Positions 35,109-44,514 of a stretch of DNA of 64,000 nt are shown here, in pieces. Source of the DNA: Paenibacillus montaniterrae (GTDB lineage Bacteria > Bacillota > Bacilli > Paenibacillales > Paenibacillaceae); NCBI RefSeq assembly GCF_018403185.1, contig NZ_BOSE01000009.1, positions 62,001-126,000 of the forward strand, written 5' to 3'. Below the pieces are notes generated by a model. It saw only the letters and a program-made list of their open reading frames with translations, did no database searches and was not told the origin of the DNA. The position numbers and the translations under genes were made by a program. Every line of letters begins with the position of its first letter. The first letter of the stretch is position 1.

Positions 35109-36035
35109 ATGAGTCGAGCCAAATCATCTCGTAAGCTGTACTCAACCGTACCGGACAAAATATTTGATGTGTGCAACATTATTTTTATGATTTGCTTAAT
35201 GGTTGTGACACTGTATCCGTTTTTGAACATGTTCGCGCTGTCGTTCAACGATGCGAATGACTCGATTCGCGGCAGCATTTATATTTGGCCGCGTGTCTGG
35301 ACAACGGCAAACTATGAATATATTTTCAATGAATCATCTGTATTCCATGCTACGCTCATTTCAGCGCTGCGCACCATAGTAGGCACGATCATATCGGTGT
35401 TTTGTACCGCGATGCTTGCCTATACAGTAAGCAGACAGGAATATGTGTTGAAAAAATTTGTAACAATCGCATTCGTATTTACAATGTACTTCAACGGTGG
35501 TTTGATTCCAAACTACTTGCTAACGAAAGAGCTGGGGCTGTTAAATAACTTCTGGGTATATATTATCCCTGGCATTATCGGCGTATTTAATATGATCGTC
35601 ATTCGCTCCTTTATCGAGGGCTTGCCAGAAGGGATTATGGAATCGGCAAGAATTGACGGAGCAGGCGAGTTTACGACCTTTATGAGAATTGTTCTGCCGC
35701 TTACAGTTCCAGCGCTTGCAACGGTTTCCCTGTTCGTTGCAGTTTCGCAATGGAACTCATGGTTTGACGTATTCTTATATAACTCTTCACGAATTGAACT
35801 AAGTACTCTACAATATGAGTTGATGAAAATATTATCGACATCTAACACTGCAGCTAATTCCAGCGGCTCAGCAGCCGATGCTTTCGCAAGTGCTCAAGGG
35901 AATATTACGGCAGTAACACCAACCTCGATTCGCGCGACGATGACGATCGTAGCCAGCGTGCCAATCATTTTGGTTTATCCGTTCCTGCAAAAGTACTTTG
36001 TTAAAGGCATGACGGTTGGCGGTGTTAAAGGCTAA
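35109..36035 (+). CDS. ABC sugar permease, YtcP type (aldouronate)
   Basis: 308 residues. YtcP features: VTLYPFLNMFALSFND near the N-terminus, MYFNGGLIPNYLLTKELGLL, EAA loop MESARIDGAGEFTTFMRIVL, and C-terminus GMTVGGVKG. AAGGAGG precedes the ATG and the gene starts 24 bp after the first permease. No ATPase gene is in the cluster; a shared MsmX-like ATPase is expected. Confidence 0.9.
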   Translation: MSRAKSSRKLYSTVPDKIFDVCNIIFMICLMVVTLYPFLNMFALSFNDANDSIRGSIYIWPRVWTTANYEYIFNESSVFHATLISALRTIVGTIISVFCTAMLAYTVSRQEYVLKKFVTIAFVFTMYFNGGLIPNYLLTKELGLLNNFWVYIIPGIIGVFNMIVIRSFIEGLPEGIMESARIDGAGEFTTFMRIVLPLTVPALATVSLFVAVSQWNSWFDVFLYNSSRIELSTLQYELMKILSTSNTAANSSGSAADAFASAQGNITAVTPTSIRATMTIVASVPIILVYPFLQKYFVKGMTVGGVKG

Positions 36036-36120
36036 GGCACAAATGAAAACATAACTGAAGGCTGTGTCCGTTCAATGGGAGCGTACACAGCTTTTAGTGC
36101 TAGAGAGGACGATAAAACAT

Positions 36121-38190
36121 ATGAAGAACAACGGGTATGATGCATGGCTAAGGTATGATAAGGTAAAGGATGATGGGCTGGCAAGCCAATACCGCGAATG
36201 GACAGCCGAAATTGTCGCAAGCGAGGCGGCGGTCGAGGGACCGGTAGCTTCTGCTATTAAGGAGCTGCAGCTTGCGCTGCCAAGGCTTATCGGGCAAACG
36301 CCGAAGCTGGTGGAAGAGAAGGCAGCGTCCAAACGCTTCCTCGCAATCGGCACATTGAACAGCTTCAGCTATGTGGAGGAGGCTGTACAGGGGCCAATTG
36401 CTGCGCTGAACGATGATGAAGGCTATCTTCTGAAAACGATTACGGCAGCAGACTGCTCGTATCTGGTCGTGACAGGCAAAACCGAGCGCGCCGTGCTCTA
36501 TGGCGTATTTCACCTGCTGCGCTTAATGGCGCAAGGGGAAAGCATACAGTCGCTGCAGCTTGCCGAGCAGCCGAAGTACAGACTGCGCATGATCAACCAT
36601 TGGGACAATATGGACGGCAGTATTGAACGCGGCTATGCAGGACGCTCGATTTTTTACCGCAATAATGAGCTGCTTGTCGATTCTCCAAGGATTGTCGATT
36701 ATGCAAGGCTGATGGCATCTATCGGAATTAACGGCATTGCGATTAACAACGTTAACGTGCATCGTGCGGAAACCTTTCTAATTACGGATAAGCTGCTGCC
36801 TCAAGTCGCACAGTTTGCCGCTATTTTCCGCAGCTACGGCATTAAGCTGTTTTTAAGCGTCAACTATGCAGCGACGATTGAGCTGGGCGAGGTTGACACA
36901 GCAGATCCGCTTGATCCGCGTGTGCAGGAGTGGTGGAAGCAGAAGGCCGAGCAAATCTATAGCGTCATCCCTGATTTTGGCGGCTTTGTTGTGAAGGCAG
37001 ACTCGGAAAATCGTCCAGGGCCGTTTACGTACAATCGCGACCATGCTGACGGCGCCAATATGCTGGGCGAGGCGCTGAAGCCATATGGCGGACTTGTGCT
37101 GTGGCGCTGCTTCGTTTACGATTGCCATCAGGATTGGCGAGATCGTTCAACAGACCGTGCGCGAGCTGCATATGATCATTTCAAGCCGCTTGACGGACGT
37201 TTTCTCGACAATGTCATTTTGCAAATTAAAAATGGTCCGATGGACTTTCAGGTTCGTGAGCCAGTATCTCCGCTATTTGGCGCGATGCCGAACACAAATG
37301 CAGTGATGGAGTTTCAAATTACGCAGGAATATACAGGTCAGCAGCGTCATGTATGCTTCCTTATTCCGCAGTGGAAGGAAGTACTGGAGTTTGACACGAA
37401 GGTGAAGGGCGATGGCAGCACTGTTAAGGAAATCGCGGCAGGCAGCATTCATCCGTATGCGCATAGCGGCATTACCGCAGTTACAAATGTTGGCGATGAT
37501 GACAACTGGACGGGGCATCATTTGGCGCAGGCTAATTTGTACGGCTATGGACGGTTGTTGTGGAACCCGGAGCTAAGCAGCGAACAAATTGCGGAGGAAT
37601 GGGTGCGAATAACTTTCCCTGACTCTGATGCTGTGCAGCAGCTGCTGGTAAAGTTTTTGCTGGAATCATGGTCGATTTACGAGAGCTATACATCGCCGCT
37701 AGGCGTTGGCTGGATGGTGACGCCGCATTATCATTACGGGCCAGACATTGACGGCTATGAATATTCCAAATGGGGCACGTATCATTTTGCTGATCATAAA
37801 GGCATCGGCGTTAATCGTACGGTTGCCAGCGGAACAGGCTACACGAGCCAGTACGAGCCAGAACATGCTGCCCGCTATGAAAGTCTGGAGACTTGCCCTG
37901 ATGAGCTGCTGTTGTTTTTCCACCATGTGCCGTACACGCATGTGCTACATTCAGGAAAAACGGTTATCCAGCATATTTACGATACGCATTTTGCCGGCGT
38001 TGAGCGAGTGGAGTATTGGATTGAGCGCTGGAAGGAGCTTGCCGGCGAGGTTGATGAGCAGCGCTTCGCCCATATTAGCGGACGTTTGCAGGAGCAATTG
38101 GAAAACAGCAAGGAATGGCGAGATATTGTCAATACGTACTTTTTCCGCAAATCAGGCATAGCGGATGAAAAAGGCCGCACGATTTATTAA
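36121..38190 (+). CDS. aguA: Alpha-glucuronidase, family GH67
   Basis: 689 residues, no signal peptide, so cytoplasmic. It removes 4-O-methyl-D-glucuronic acid from the non-reducing end of imported aldouronates. Catalytic residues align with the Geobacillus enzyme at the same spacings: acid E296 in VKADSENRPGP, D375 in NGPMDFQVREP and E403 in TQEYTGQ. Start: ATG 36121 (MKNNGYDAWLRYDKV), the usual GH67 N-terminus, with AGAGAGGA upstream; an earlier in-frame GTG at 36064 is less likely. It works before the GH10 and GH43 enzymes that follow. Confidence 0.95.
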   Translation: MKNNGYDAWLRYDKVKDDGLASQYREWTAEIVASEAAVEGPVASAIKELQLALPRLIGQTPKLVEEKAASKRFLAIGTLNSFSYVEEAVQGPIAALNDDEGYLLKTITAADCSYLVVTGKTERAVLYGVFHLLRLMAQGESIQSLQLAEQPKYRLRMINHWDNMDGSIERGYAGRSIFYRNNELLVDSPRIVDYARLMASIGINGIAINNVNVHRAETFLITDKLLPQVAQFAAIFRSYGIKLFLSVNYAATIELGEVDTADPLDPRVQEWWKQKAEQIYSVIPDFGGFVVKADSENRPGPFTYNRDHADGANMLGEALKPYGGLVLWRCFVYDCHQDWRDRSTDRARAAYDHFKPLDGRFLDNVILQIKNGPMDFQVREPVSPLFGAMPNTNAVMEFQITQEYTGQQRHVCFLIPQWKEVLEFDTKVKGDGSTVKEIAAGSIHPYAHSGITAVTNVGDDDNWTGHHLAQANLYGYGRLLWNPELSSEQIAEEWVRITFPDSDAVQQLLVKFLLESWSIYESYTSPLGVGWMVTPHYHYGPDIDGYEYSKWGTYHFADHKGIGVNRTVASGTGYTSQYEPEHAARYESLETCPDELLLFFHHVPYTHVLHSGKTVIQHIYDTHFAGVERVEYWIERWKELAGEVDEQRFAHISGRLQEQLENSKEWRDIVNTYFFRKSGIADEKGRTIY

Positions 38191-38252
38191 ACCAGGGCGC
38201 TGACGCAGCTTTAGTGTACGCGCGATCATAATTGTAAAAAGGAGAGAGGAAG

Positions 38253-39251
38253 ATGAATCAGGTACCAAAGCTTTGGGAAGTGTATAAGGATTATTTCGAT
38301 ATTGGCGCAGCAGTCAATCTGAATACGATCAAGAGCTCCGAGCAGCTGCTGCAAACGCATTTCAACAGCATTACGGCAGAAAATGATATGAAGTTTGTTA
38401 GTGTGCATCCCGAGGAGCAGCGCTATACGTTCGAGGCTGCCGATGCGCTGATGGACTTTGCGACAGCTAACGGCAAGAAGATGAGAGGGCATACGCTTGT
38501 ATGGCATAATCAAACGACAGAATGGGTGTTTGAAGGCGAGCATGGTCAGCCGGCTACGCGCGAGCAGCTGTTGGCGCGCATGAAGGCGCATATCGACACG
38601 GTGGTTGGCCGCTATAAAGGCTTGATCTACGCCTGGGATGTTGTGAACGAGGTCATTGAGGACAAAAGCGATGTATGGCTGCGCGATTCAAAATGGCTGC
38701 AGCTAGTTGGAGAAGACTTCATAGCCAAGGCGTTCCAATATGCGCATGATGCAGACCCGAATGCATTGCTGTTCTACAACGATTACAATGAATGCAACCC
38801 TGTAAAGCGCGATAAAATTATTAAGCTGGTGCAGTCGCTGCAAGAGCAGGATGTTCCGATTCACGGCATCGGCCTGCAGGCTCATTGGAATTTGTCGGGA
38901 CCAAGCATAGCGGAAATTCGCGAGGCGATTGAAAAATATGCGGCACTTGGCCTACAGCTGCAAATTACCGAGCTTGATGTTTCTGTATTCAACTATGAGG
39001 ATCGCCGTACCGATTTGACGGCGCCAACCGCTCAAATGCTGGAGCTGCAAGCTGAGCGCTATGCTCAAATTTTTGAGCTGTTCCGTGAGTACAAGGATGT
39101 CATTACAGCTGTTACCTTCTGGGGAGCGGCTGAAAACTATACATGGCTGGACGACTTCCCGGTGAGAGGCCGCAAAAACTGGCCGTTTGTATTTGACGAG
39201 CAGCAGCAGCCAAAGCAATCGTTCTGGCGTATTGTTGATTTTGCCAAGTAA
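38253..39251 (+). CDS. Intracellular endo-1,4-beta-xylanase, family GH10
   Basis: 332 residues, no signal peptide. The GH10 barrel has acid/base E133 (WDVVNEV) and nucleophile E240 (QITELDVS); TAENDMKF and HTLVWHNQ are also family marks. As in JDR-2 XynA2, an intracellular GH10 beside aguA should trim xylooligosaccharides after removal of the glucuronosyl group. AAGGAGAGAGG precedes the ATG. No extracellular xylanase is encoded in the window, so depolymerising enzymes must come from elsewhere. Confidence 0.95.
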   Translation: MNQVPKLWEVYKDYFDIGAAVNLNTIKSSEQLLQTHFNSITAENDMKFVSVHPEEQRYTFEAADALMDFATANGKKMRGHTLVWHNQTTEWVFEGEHGQPATREQLLARMKAHIDTVVGRYKGLIYAWDVVNEVIEDKSDVWLRDSKWLQLVGEDFIAKAFQYAHDADPNALLFYNDYNECNPVKRDKIIKLVQSLQEQDVPIHGIGLQAHWNLSGPSIAEIREAIEKYAALGLQLQITELDVSVFNYEDRRTDLTAPTAQMLELQAERYAQIFELFREYKDVITAVTFWGAAENYTWLDDFPVRGRKNWPFVFDEQQQPKQSFWRIVDFAK

Positions 39252-39279
39252 GCACAAAAGGAATAAGGAGAAGATCATA

Positions 39280-40848
39280 TTGGTTAAAACGTACACATAC
39301 ACCAACCCTGTGCTCCCTGGCTTTTACCCTGATCCGAGCGCGATTCGCGTCGGAGAGGACTATTATATGGTGACGAGCACCTTTGAATATTTTCCTGGCG
39401 TGCCGATTTTCCACAGCAAGGATTTAGTGAATTGGCAGCAAATTGGTCATGTGCTGCACCGTGAAAGCCAGGTGAATTTGCTGGAGCGGCAAAGCTCGCA
39501 AGGCATCTATGCGCCGGTGCTGCGCTATTATGATGGCGTGTTCTACATGATTACGACCGATGTTTACGGGATTGGCAACTTCTATGTGACGGCAACCGAT
39601 CCCGCTGGTCCGTGGAGCGATCCGATTCGCATCCCATATGGCAATATCGATCCTTCGCTGTTTTTTGATGATGATGGCAAGGTGTACGTATCTGCACAGG
39701 CTGGCTTTGGCGATACATCGCATATTATCCAATATGAAATTAACCCGCAAACCGGCGAGGCGTTAACCGAGCCTGTCGTCGTGTTTGAAGGGGATGAGGG
39801 GCCTTGGGTTGAGGGGCCGCATTTGTACAAAATGAACGGCATGTACTATATGATGACAGCTTCAGGCGGCACAGGGCCGATGCATCGGGAAATTATCGGG
39901 CGCAGCAGCAGTCCATATGGTCCGTTTGACATGCTGGAGCATCCGATTTTAACGCATAATGCGCTGCACGATCATCCTTTGCAGTATACGGGTCATGCTG
40001 AGCTGGTTGATGATGTGGACGGCAACTGGTGGGCGCTGTTTCTCGGCGTGCGCTTGCGCAATGAACGCGGCAGCGTGCTGGGAAGGGAAACGTATCTTGC
40101 TCCGGTTGCGTGGGTGGACGGCTGGCCGATGATTGACAATAACGAAGGGCATGTTGGGCTGCAGATGGAGGTCACAGTACCATCGAAAAGCGCAGCTGAT
40201 CAGGTCATCGTGCAGCACGAACAGCCTCGGCAGGTTGTAACAACCTTCTCGTCACAGCAACCGCTCGGGTTGGAATGGATCTATACGCGCGTGCTGCCAA
40301 CTGAGGATGCGGTCAGTCTTGACGCTAATGAAGGGTATTTGACGCTGGTCGGCAACAGCAAATCACTTCATGATGGCCATAACACGGTCTACGTGTGCCG
40401 CAGACAGCTGCATCACGTGATGCGTATCGAGACTAAGCTGAGCTATTTGCCGCAGCAGAATGGCGAAGCCGCAGGCATTGCTGCGCGCTTAAGCGATCAT
40501 AGCTACTATGCGATCGGCTTGACAAAGCAGGAGGGCAAGCTTGGCGTACAGGCAACGCTAATGCGCAATAAGCAGGCAGAGCGGGCTTTTGCAGCAATCG
40601 ACGAAGCTGCTTTTGCCAGCAAGAACGAGCTGCAGCTTGCGATTGAGGCTACGGAGCAGAATTACACTTTGCTGTATTCGCTTGATGGAGAGAGCTGGGA
40701 GCTTCTTGCTTCCGCACCTGCGAGTGGAATTTCCCCAGACGCTGACGGCTCATTTACCGGCGTAACGGTAGGAATGTACGCTCATGGCACGACTGAGCAC
40801 AGCTCAGCACCTGCGCGATTTGCCAGCTTCAAGTACGAGTCGCTGTAA
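39280..40848 (+). CDS. Beta-xylosidase / alpha-L-arabinofuranosidase, family GH43
   Basis: 522 residues, cytoplasmic. Five-bladed propeller with general base D18 (GFYPDPS), pKa-modulating D124 (GNIDPSLF) and general acid E178 (GPWVEGPHLY), followed by a C-terminal beta-sandwich (about 320-520) as in XynB-type enzymes. TTG 39280 is the start: AAGGAG lies nine bases upstream and the protein then begins VKTYTYTNPVLPGFYPDP. It ends the aldouronate operon and should release xylose. Arabinofuranosidase activity cannot be excluded. Confidence 0.93.
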   Translation: MVKTYTYTNPVLPGFYPDPSAIRVGEDYYMVTSTFEYFPGVPIFHSKDLVNWQQIGHVLHRESQVNLLERQSSQGIYAPVLRYYDGVFYMITTDVYGIGNFYVTATDPAGPWSDPIRIPYGNIDPSLFFDDDGKVYVSAQAGFGDTSHIIQYEINPQTGEALTEPVVVFEGDEGPWVEGPHLYKMNGMYYMMTASGGTGPMHREIIGRSSSPYGPFDMLEHPILTHNALHDHPLQYTGHAELVDDVDGNWWALFLGVRLRNERGSVLGRETYLAPVAWVDGWPMIDNNEGHVGLQMEVTVPSKSAADQVIVQHEQPRQVVTTFSSQQPLGLEWIYTRVLPTEDAVSLDANEGYLTLVGNSKSLHDGHNTVYVCRRQLHHVMRIETKLSYLPQQNGEAAGIAARLSDHSYYAIGLTKQEGKLGVQATLMRNKQAERAFAAIDEAAFASKNELQLAIEATEQNYTLLYSLDGESWELLASAPASGISPDADGSFTGVTVGMYAHGTTEHSSAPARFASFKYESL

Positions 40849-40914
40849 GTTTTATTAATATAAGCACGACAGGCAGCTGCCCCATAAATCTCTGGAAGAA
40901 AACGTAATAGCGAA

Positions 40915-40959
40915 GGAGCAAAGCAATTCCGAAAAAGCGACTGCGGAATGCTTTGCTCC
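40915..40959. terminator. Hairpin after the aldouronate operon, repeat-family member
   Basis: GGAGCAAAGCAATTCCG (40915-40931) pairs with CGGAATGCTTTGCTCC (40944-40959) with a single bulge; the loop contains AAAAAGCGAC, also found in the 106-bp repeats. There is no T-run. It is a probable operon end and a short relative of the repeats at 31.8 and 63.8 kb. Confidence 0.55.
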
Positions 40960-40965
40960 CTGGGG

Positions 40966-41016
40966 CGTGTCTGAGAACTCCGAGGCCACTAAGCGGGTTT
41001 TCAGACACGGCCTAGT
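40966..41016. repeat. Hairpin containing a 33-bp dispersed repeat
   Basis: CGTGTCTGA (40966-40974) and TCAGACACG (41001-41009) are perfect 9-bp arms. The part 40984-41016 recurs at 52223-52255 with two differences. It sits at the junction of the convergent GH43 and DUF4097 genes. Confidence 0.55.
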
Positions 41017-41017
41017 A

Positions 41018-41866
41018 TTATTGCTTTATAGTAATACTTCCTGAGCCAGTATGAATGGCGATCAGCTCTTGAGATGTGCCGATCTGCTCGGGCATTTTAA
41101 TATCGCCTGTTTTAGTGCTTACATCGTAGGAGCCGGCAAAGTCTTTGGCAGCAGTAAACTTCACATCGCCAGAGGAAGTCGCAACAGAAGCGCTGTTAGC
41201 TTCCTTCTGCACTACGGATATATAGCCGGATTTGCTTTCGGCTGCAAGCTCGCCGCTTAAATTTCTAATTTTAATATCTCCGGAGCTGGTCGTAGTCGTA
41301 AGCTTGCTTGCAATATTCTCTAATTTTACATAACCAGAATGAGAGATTACCGAAGCTTCAGTCGCTTGCACATCGCCCAAGGCGATATCGCCAGAACGAG
41401 TTTCAATGCTTAGCTCATCAACATTTGCATCATATACCTTCGTGTTGCCTGAAGCTGTATTGACCTGCAGCTTGTCGAGAGCACTGGACTTTGGCAGACT
41501 TACCTGTACGACGATTTCTGGTTCGGTGAAATTAAACTGGATGAGCTTAAACTGCTTCGATCTACGCAAATCCAACTGCAGAGTTTGAGCAGTCATTTCA
41601 GTGCCTTCAATCCTTTCCACGACAAGAGGCTCCGTTTTGCCGGAAATGATTACATCTGCCAAGTCGCTGCTGCTTTCGCTAAACTCGATTTTTACATCAG
41701 ATGAATTTCCATCAATGATCAACTCGTTTAGTTGATCGCTCGTAACCGACCAGCTTTTCTCAAAGTGAACGAGTCCATTGTCATCGAAATCGAATTTGTT
41801 AAATGCTAATCCGATAATACCTACAGCAATAAGTAGGGATGCCAGAATCCAAAGCTTTTTCCTCAT
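41018..41866 (-). CDS. DUF4097 beta-repeat membrane-anchored protein
   Basis: 282 residues: one N-terminal membrane helix (about 4-22), then an extracytoplasmic right-handed beta-repeat region with recurring 16-22-residue units built on SGD/SGY (ETRSGDIALGD, SHSGYVKLEN, TTSSGDIKIRN, ESKSGYISVVQ, ATSSGDVKF). This is the DUF4097/LiaG-like family. It is the last gene of a PadR-HAAS-DUF4097 operon, separated from the previous gene by one base. Such operons are linked to envelope stress, but no activity is established. Confidence 0.85.
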   Translation of the reverse strand: MRKKLWILASLLIAVGIIGLAFNKFDFDDNGLVHFEKSWSVTSDQLNELIIDGNSSDVKIEFSESSSDLADVIISGKTEPLVVERIEGTEMTAQTLQLDLRRSKQFKLIQFNFTEPEIVVQVSLPKSSALDKLQVNTASGNTKVYDANVDELSIETRSGDIALGDVQATEASVISHSGYVKLENIASKLTTTTSSGDIKIRNLSGELAAESKSGYISVVQKEANSASVATSSGDVKFTAAKDFAGSYDVSTKTGDIKMPEQIGTSQELIAIHTGSGSITIKQ

Positions 41867-41867
41867 T

Positions 41868-42413
41868 CTATCTACCCCCTCTAATTATGCTCATATTCCA
41901 ATTGATGTAGGAAACGGTCACCTTCTTAAGCCGTGCTCCTAAAGAGAAGACGCCCATCGCGAGCATAATTCCTAAACCCGTCATCGCAATGGTAGCGAAT
42001 AATTTGCTGCTGCTAAAATAACTGTTGTAAACAAAATCAAATAGCGCAACAAGAGGGGAAAGGATAAGCAAGGCTGAGCCAGCAACAAGACAGACCCAAA
42101 CCGCCCAGATTGCCAGGCCTAGCGGGACAACGCATAGCACAAAATTAAGCATGAATAGTCCAATGCAAGCCATAATCGATCGTGAACGGCTATTGCTGCT
42201 AATTAGCGGCTGGTTGCGATTATATTCTGCCAGCACCTCTGCTGCAATCTCATGTGGATTGCCGAGCTCCTCGGAAATTTCCTCTTCAGTCTTGCCTGCA
42301 TTTTGACCAAAGGCATAGTGATGCTCATAATCCTCCAGCAGCTCATTTCTTTCCTTTAGCGGCAAAGAGCTGAGCATTTTACGCAATATCGATAAAAATT
42401 GCGCTTTATTCAT
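41868..42413 (-). CDS. HAAS/DUF1700 membrane protein
   Basis: 181 residues: N-terminal HAAS-type helical domain (about 1-60; LSSLPLKERNELLEDYEHHY and EELGNPHEIAAEVL are diagnostic), then four membrane helices. The ATG at 42413 follows AAGGAAGG at eight bases and overlaps the end of the padR gene by eight bases, so translation is probably coupled. HAAS proteins occur with PadR regulators and DUF4097 partners. Confidence 0.85.
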   Translation of the reverse strand: MNKAQFLSILRKMLSSLPLKERNELLEDYEHHYAFGQNAGKTEEEISEELGNPHEIAAEVLAEYNRNQPLISSNSRSRSIMACIGLFMLNFVLCVVPLGLAIWAVWVCLVAGSALLILSPLVALFDFVYNSYFSSSKLFATIAMTGLGIMLAMGVFSLGARLKKVTVSYINWNMSIIRGGR

Positions 42414-42735
42414 TAGCTGCACCTTCCTTTAATAGTTTGGAGACGCTTGATACGAACTTATTCCACTCCTCGACCATGGCATTCATATATTGCTCGCCTT
42501 CCGGGGTAAGGACGTAATACTTTCGTGGAGGCCCTTCATTGGATTCCTGTAAATAGGTTGAACAATGGCCATCAGCTACAAGTCTTCTAAGCAGTGGATA
42601 AAGTGCTCCTTCCGCCACCTGGATATATTGAGAAACCTGCTGAGCTAACTCAAAGCCATAGCACGGCTTTCGATGAATGAGAACAAGAACACAAAGCTCT
42701 AGTGCGCCTTTCTTGAATTGAACGTGAATATCCAC
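42406..42735 (-). CDS. PadR-family transcriptional regulator
   Basis: 109-residue winged-helix repressor: KKGALELCVLVLIHRKPCYG, FELAQQVSQYIQVAEGALYP and LLRRLVADGHCSTYLQES, then a wing and dimer helix (PPRKYYVLTPEGEQYMNAM). GTG start. It heads the three-gene PadR-HAAS-DUF4097 operon and probably controls it. Confidence 0.9.
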   Translation of the reverse strand: MDIHVQFKKGALELCVLVLIHRKPCYGFELAQQVSQYIQVAEGALYPLLRRLVADGHCSTYLQESNEGPPRKYYVLTPEGEQYMNAMVEEWNKFVSSVSKLLKEGAANE

Positions 42736-42855
42736 CTTCTCACCTCACTTCTATCAACGAACACAAGGATGTAGCAACTATTATTCACTACTGTATTATA
42801 TTCACTACCTAGCAATCATTATAACTGCACCAGATAGCTATGGCAAGTGAAAAAA

Positions 42856-42895
42856 CTGCAGCTATCCGACTTGACGATTACTCGGATAACTGCAG
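42856..42895 (-). terminator. Rho-independent terminator of the lipoprotein gene
   Basis: CTGCAGCTATCCGA (42856-42869) is matched by TCGGATAACTGCAG (to 42895), a near-perfect 14-bp stem. On the minus strand it is followed by TTTTTT. Confidence 0.8.
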
Positions 42896-42925
42896 CCTTT
42901 AACTTACTGCTTTATGAGGACTTAG

Positions 42926-42952
42926 CCTTAAGGGCCTTAAGGGCCTTAAGGG
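42926..42952. repeat. Three tandem CCTTAAGGG copies
   Basis: CCTTAAGGG occurs three times head to tail in 27 bp, immediately after the stop codon of the lipoprotein gene (42955). A simple 9-bp expansion. Confidence 0.8.
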
Positions 42953-42954
42953 CT

Positions 42955-43488
42955 TCACTTTGCGGACGGCCCGGCATTTTTTTGCTGCTGCTCGATAAGC
43001 TGGCGCAGCTCGGCAAGGGTATGAGTGCCAGCAATGCCGCTCACCTTTACATCGATTTCCAGCTCATCCGACAGCGTTAGCTTGCCCTCCGACACTAGCG
43101 ATTGTGAGTTGGCATCGGCAACGACATACATCCTTTCCTCTGGCCTATGCTGTAAAAACAACAGGTAGGTTCCACCCAGCTTAACCTTGTCAACGGATTG
43201 ATAGAGTGTAATCGTATCGCCAGTCGGCTTGCCATACAATGTCTCCTGCAAGCTTAACTCAGCAAGCTGTACAACCTGCGAGACGTCTTGACCGCTGACC
43301 TGCTTGACGTCAGTGACATGGGTCAGCACAATTGCGTCCGTCTTCCCATTGATCATTTCCGCAAATGTGTAGGTAGGCCAATCCGCTAAAGTCGCAGGCT
43401 CCCTGCGTGGTGTGCTTTCATTGGAGCAGGCTGCCAGCAGCAGCACGACCATCATCAGGCTAGCCAATAAACGCCATACATGCTTCAT
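42955..43488 (-). CDS. Lipoprotein of unknown function
   Basis: 177 residues with a lipoprotein signal peptide (MKHVWRLLASLMMVVLLL, lipobox LLAAC). The mature part reads as a small beta-rich domain (AIVLTHVTDVKQVSG, ELSLQETLYGKPTGDTITLY, VKLGGTYLLFLQHRPEERMY), reminiscent of domains found in cardiolipin- or DUF-type lipoproteins, but I do not recognise a family. AAGGAGGG precedes the ATG at 43488. It is a single-gene unit with its own terminator. Confidence 0.7.
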   Translation of the reverse strand: MKHVWRLLASLMMVVLLLAACSNESTPRREPATLADWPTYTFAEMINGKTDAIVLTHVTDVKQVSGQDVSQVVQLAELSLQETLYGKPTGDTITLYQSVDKVKLGGTYLLFLQHRPEERMYVVADANSQSLVSEGKLTLSDELEIDVKVSGIAGTHTLAELRQLIEQQQKNAGPSAK

Positions 43489-43542
43489 ATACAATCCCTC
43501 CTTAATTGCTTGAAATAATGATTAAGCTTACGCCTAGCGGCA

Positions 43543-44514
43543 TTACTTTAGCAGCTGCTTGCGATACTCCAGCGGACTAATTCCAGTCCAGCGCTTGAAT
43601 TGACGGCTGAAATGTGATAAATGACTGTAGCCTAGCTGCTCGGCAATATCGGTGAGCGACAAATGTGCTTGCTGGATTAAAACTTTAGCCTCGTGAAGCT
43701 TTAGCTCCGATAAATATTTACGAGGTGAAATGCCATATACGCTTCTAAACACCTCGAGTCCGTAGCCGCTGCTAATGCCTAGCGACTCAATGAGCGCCTC
43801 TACCTTCAAATCTGCAAGGCTGCTCCGCTGTTGACTTGCCGCATGCTGATTAAAATACAGCTTTAGTCGTTCTGCGATCATTTTCGCGTAATGGATGGCA
43901 GTAGAAGTTAGCGGTTGGGAGCCGTCATTTGCCCCTGACTGCCCTGCCAAGCGAGTGAGCGCAACACACAGCTCAAACAGCACCATTTGCAGCTGAAAAT
44001 GATCTGTGCTTGTGTAGGCTTGCTCCGGCTTAAACATGCTTAGCCACTTGCTGATGATCTCCTGCAGCTGCTTGTTCAGCTCTGTGCCGCTATGATAAAT
44101 TAGCTGCTGACGCAGCAACTGAATACGAAATAACGGATCATCGATATGAAAATGAGCACAGAAATAAGTTAGCCCATGCTCATACTCGCAGCGGTTCAAA
44201 TGCTCAATGCCGGATGGAATGATTATAATATCTCCTTTGCCAAGCTCCAACTGCTCGCCATAAATCGTTGTTATCTGCTGCCCGTCGAGTACCTGCAGTA
44301 CTTCAAAGCCAATATGCGATTCGAGTGGAGCAGACCAGCCCTTGCCGACTCGCTGTACATGTCCACCGTAAAATTTAATGTTCCAATCGATGCTCGGCAG
44401 CCATTGATAAGAAGTGTGCTCATCTTCCTTGCTTCCGGCAAACTGTTCAGCAGTAAAGGAAGCACGATCAAGCAATTTTGCGTCGGTTAGTTTGGCGGGA
44501 TCATTTGCAGCCAT
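43543..44514 (-). CDS. AraC-family regulator with N-terminal cupin domain
   Basis: About 323 residues. A cupin sensor domain (SHIGFEVLQVLDGQQITTIY, LELGKGDIIIIPSGIEHLNR) is followed by a C-terminal AraC helix-turn-helix pair (ALIESLGISSGYGLEVFRSV, DIAEQLGYSHLSHFSRQFKR). Cupin-AraC proteins bind sugars directly. It is divergent from the GH30 gene with 130 bp between them, which makes that gene its likely target. ATG 44514 and GTG 44517 are both possible starts. Confidence 0.88.
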   Translation of the reverse strand: MAANDPAKLTDAKLLDRASFTAEQFAGSKEDEHTSYQWLPSIDWNIKFYGGHVQRVGKGWSAPLESHIGFEVLQVLDGQQITTIYGEQLELGKGDIIIIPSGIEHLNRCEYEHGLTYFCAHFHIDDPLFRIQLLRQQLIYHSGTELNKQLQEIISKWLSMFKPEQAYTSTDHFQLQMVLFELCVALTRLAGQSGANDGSQPLTSTAIHYAKMIAERLKLYFNQHAASQQRSSLADLKVEALIESLGISSGYGLEVFRSVYGISPRKYLSELKLHEAKVLIQQAHLSLTDIAEQLGYSHLSHFSRQFKRWTGISPLEYRKQLLK

